NCBI GenBank assembly: GCA_002005505.1
Contig: MVGU01000106.1
Location: 440,001 to 452,500, forward strand
DNA from: Botryococcus braunii
Lineage: Eukaryota; Chlorophyta; Trebouxiophyceae
DNA length: 12,500 nt
Direction of reading: 5' to 3'
Positions 7,841 to 12,500 of this stretch are shown here, one piece after another. Below the pieces are notes generated by a model that saw only the letters and a list, made by a program, of their open reading frames with translations, had not been told where the DNA came from and made no database searches. Position 1 is the first letter of the stretch; each line of letters begins with the position of its first letter. Made by a program: the position numbers and the translations under genes.

Positions 7841-7844
7841 GTCA
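7837..7844. promoter_or_regulatory. ACGT-core (bZIP-like) site
   Basis: CCACGTCA (TGACGTGG on the other strand) is a hybrid of the G-box and C-box ACGT cores bound by plant bZIP factors. It lies about 295 bp upstream of the FAD4 ATG, a plausible promoter position, and also upstream of the possible minus-strand frame. An 8-base motif can occur by chance. Confidence 0.25.
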
Positions 7845-8138
7845 GTCACATGAGTCCGTTGCGTGGCCAGTCAAACGGCACAAATCCGATGCCACGCCGA
7901 ACATCACGCCGTGGTAAAATCTGAGGCACTGTGTGCCCAAAATGAGAGCATCATTTGCAATGGACGGCCTCCGCACTGGACGGATATACCTTTAGATGAT
8001 GATTGCGTCTCCCTCTATGCCAAACTTGAGTGTTTGAGAATCAGAAAGCATAATAACTCTTTTCGGCTTTGTCACTGGTCACCTTGCACGCTTACGGTCC
8101 AGCGACGGCGGTTGGAGGATATCCTGTTTGGTATTCCG

Positions 8139-10840
<2,702 letters not shown>

Positions 10841-10849
<9 letters not shown>

Positions 10850-11215
10850 TGTTCTGTACTGCCTTGTGAAGTCGGAGAAGTCAGTACACTCTCCCGCCGG
10901 CTGCTTCGCCCCTGTGCCTGTTGGCGCTGGACTGATAGATGCTGCCCATGCAGTGTACTGCCCTGTAGGCAGTGTTCCCCGCCGGCTGCTTTTGCCCCTG
11001 TGCCTGTTGGCGCTGGGCTGATATACCCTACGCATGTGATGTACTGCCAAATGGGCAGTACAATCTCCCCGCCGGGTGCTTCCTCCCTGTGCCTGTTGGC
11101 GCAGTACTGATAGACCCTGGGAACATGATGTACTGCCATGAAGTGTTTACGGCAATCCCGCTGACGGCTTCACTCCTCTTCCTGTTGGGTTTGATAGACC
11201 CCACTCTCTGATCCC
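10841..11215. repeat. ~86-bp minisatellite beginning at the FAD4 stop codon
   Basis: Four units plus a partial fifth: about 10841-10931, 10932-11017, 11018-11106, 11107-11191 and 11192-11215. Shared blocks are CTGATAGACCCTG, GATGTACTGCC, CCGCCGGCTGCTT and CCTGTGCCTGTTGGCGC. Units two and three are closest; the fourth is the most diverged. The first unit includes the FAD4 stop (10847-10849), so the array probably forms much of the 3' UTR. Confidence 0.88.
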
Positions 11216-11257
11216 CCCTCTGGGGGGGTCTCTGACCCCCCCCCCCTCTGGCGGGGT
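11210..11257. repeat. Two C-tract/G-tract hairpins
   Basis: Two successive inverted repeats have the form GA(T/C)C-run, TCT loop, G-run, TC. The first is GATCCCCCCTCTGGGGGGGTC (11210-11230), with a stem of about eight pairs; the second starts at 11234 and is imperfect. They follow the minisatellite directly. They may be 3' UTR structures or simple repeat expansions; no function is implied. Confidence 0.6.
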
Positions 11258-11479
11258 CGTGGTAGGGCTCTACTTGTAGATCCTCCTCGCTGCTACTTCG
11301 GCGCCGCGCTTATTGAAGCCACGCGTTATGGGGGCCTGCGGGCTTACGTTCTTTCGTCGTCTAGAAGCAACGAAGCAGCATTCTTTCGGTAATTTGAAGC
11401 AATGAAATGCCGGGAAAGCACATGTTTACCGGCAAGGCTGGCGCCCGCCTGCTTTGGAATGTGGGTTGGCGCGTCCTTT

Positions 11480-11826
11480 GGAAGCGTGCTAAGTTGGAGC
11501 TTGCAAAGTGAAAACTGGGGGTCCCCTCTGAAGCTGCGCAATCGGTGTCTTATCTGGAAGTGCGACGAGGAATTTGGAGGCCCATCTGGAAGCGTGCAAA
11601 GAGGAAATCTGTGTCCCTTTTGGAAGCGTGCAAAGAGGAAATCGGAGTCCCATCTGGAAGCGTGAAAAGCGGAAATCGGTTTCCCATTTTGGAAGCGTGC
11701 AAAGAGGAAGTTGGTATCACTCTTATGTTTAAAGCGGAAGTGGGTGTCCAATTTTGGGAAGCGTGCAAAGAGGATATCGGTGTCCCATCTTGGAAGTGTG
11801 CAAAGAGGATGTCGTGGTTTACAATG
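11480..11826. repeat. ~34-bp minisatellite
   Basis: About ten units of 26-35 bp follow the pattern GGAAGCGTGCAAAGAGGAA, then ATCGGTGTCCCATCT. The units at 11588-11621, 11622-11655, 11656-11690, 11691-11724 and 11757-11791 are closest to consensus. The first units (11480-11555) and the one at 11725-11756 are diverged or shortened. Because the unit is not a multiple of three and lacks stops, long spurious ORFs run across it on both strands. Confidence 0.9.
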
Positions 11827-12360
11827 TAGGGCAGTGTAATCAGAATAGTACTTTTCTAGCAGGCCCCCACCCCCCCTGGGGGGGGGGTTTGAAATCGAAA
11901 ATTGGTACTTATCTAGTTTTCTCCGGGATGGCTGAGGTGACATTGCAACCTTAGTGAAGCGGCCAAAGGCGTATTGTTTAATAGGGCTATCGGCTCGCCC
12001 CCCCCCCCCTCTCGGGGTTTGTTTTGCGTGTGTTTGGTTTTGGGGGGGAATCATGGAAGTGGTTGGGGGCAAGCGCATGTCCTCTGGCGTTTGGCAGGGG
12101 TGTTGGAGACATGAGCATTGTCAATGATGTATGATGCATCGTTTCGCAGAAGGTGTTCTTCGACATGGCATGCTGTTTGGTTGGTTGCATGGTTGGTGGC
12201 ACATGCTGCGCTGTTTGGTTGGTGGCAGCTACAAGCGTCCTTTTGAGCCGGTGTGAACAGACCCTTAGCCTAAAGCCAAAGCCCCTTCGCAACTATCAAA
12301 CCCTTCGCCGTCACTGAATTGTAAGAGCCATGAATTCTTTGCGCCACAGGGCCTGAAAAA
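11827..12360. other. Intergenic sequence without recognisable gene
   Basis: I find no convincing coding region here. A C-run/G-run inverted repeat lies near 11864-11888, a C12 run at 11998-12009 ahead of TCTCGGGG, and clustered TTGGTTGG motifs around 12175-12230. A TGTAA at 11835-11839 resembles the polyadenylation signal of many green algae, but it is nearly 1 kb past the FAD4 stop, so I give it little weight. Confidence 0.6.
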
Positions 12361-12500
12361 TGTCGACATCTGCTGCTTTGTAGCAGCAGCAGGTGTTGAC
12401 ATTTGTAGACATTTCTAGACAGTTTGTTGCCCTGTTGCAGCAGGAAGTGTTGACGCCTGTCGACATTTATCCACATTTGGTATATCTGCTGCAGCAGCAC
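12361..12500. repeat. TGTCGACA and CTG/CAG inverted-repeat cluster
   Basis: The stretch opens with the palindrome TGTCGACA (12361-12368), then a perfect 8-bp hairpin CTGCTGCT-TTGT-AGCAGCAG (12370-12389), then GTGTTGACATT. Related pieces recur: CTGTTGCAGCAGGAAGTGTTGAC, CTGTCGACATTT, and a 12-bp palindrome CTGCTGCAGCAG at 12486-12497. It may be the edge of a larger repeat continuing past the window; it is not recognised as a known element. Confidence 0.55.

Larger units (their letters stand above)
7418..8138. other. Flank between retrotransposon and FAD4 start; 5' region of FAD4
   Basis: This stretch should hold the FAD4 promoter and 5' UTR. The FAD4 reading frame is open from 7854 (after TGA at 7851-7853), but its first in-frame ATG is at 8139. 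Several out-of-frame ATGs occur between about 7848 and 8030, so transcription probably starts downstream of them or a 5' intron removes them. I see no clear TATA box. A CCACGTCA sequence occurs at 7837-7844 and a C10 tract at 7655-7664. A possible minus-strand coding remnant is listed separately. Confidence 0.6.

Noticed and set aside
7863..8138. N-terminal extension of FAD4 by 92 codons
   Set aside because: The frame is open but begins with GTG, has no ATG before 8139, and the extension is Cys/His-rich, unlike a transit peptide. It is better read as 5' UTR.
11344..12078. 244-codon minus-strand ORF with an ATG start and repeated FARFQ-like segments
   Set aside because: The segments follow the 34-bp DNA repeat with rotating frame, and the rest crosses C/G homopolymers. 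No domain is visible. Noted as a low-interest finding only.
12270..12500. 76-codon minus-strand frame at the right edge
   Set aside because: It is rich in Leu-Gln from CTG/CAG repeats, has no clear ATG and no recognisable domain.

Overview
The window looks like nuclear DNA from a green-lineage photosynthetic eukaryote, probably an alga or early-diverging plant. It holds one complete Ty1/copia-type LTR retrotransposon on the minus strand and one complete four-exon gene on the plus strand for a plastid FAD4-type fatty acid desaturase. Three things point to a green host: the plastid enzyme itself, its transit-peptide-like N-terminus, and a retrotransposon primer-binding site that fits the initiator-Met tRNA of plants better than that of animals. 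The species cannot be named from this sequence.

Retrotransposon (1-7417, minus strand). Two 691-bp LTRs (1-691 and 6727-7417) differ at only one position, and the gag-pol frame is unbroken, so the copy is young and may still be competent. In element order (right to left) it runs: 5' LTR; primer-binding site (6710-6726) matching the anticodon arm of tRNA-iMet; an unrecognised 165-residue leader ORF (6161-6658); a single 1799-residue Gag-Pol (710-6109) ordered Gag, protease, integrase, RT, RNase H; a polypurine tract (692-700); and the 3' LTR. Each LTR contains a 143-bp internal direct duplication. The long linker between integrase and RT carries a duplicated four-cysteine motif. The window begins exactly at the first base of the left LTR, so the left target-site duplication cannot be seen.

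Flank and host gene (7418-10849, plus strand). About 720 bp separate the element from the FAD4 start codon. This stretch includes a possible coding remnant on the minus strand. The FAD4-type gene has exons 8139-8565, 9057-9205, 9704-9880 and 10619-10849, with GT-AG introns and compatible phases, giving 327 residues. Its introns are loaded with simple repeats: poly-C tracts in intron 1; (TC)51, a long polypyrimidine tract, (CACG)15 and G-tracts in intron 2; and facing (GT)n/(CA)n arrays plus a degenerate ~25-bp minisatellite in intron 3.

3' region (10850-12500). The FAD4 stop codon lies inside the first unit of an ~86-bp minisatellite. Further on come C-tract/G-tract hairpins, a ~34-bp minisatellite (11480-11826), and a terminal stretch rich in TGTCGACA-like and CTG/CAG inverted repeats. 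I see no convincing gene there.
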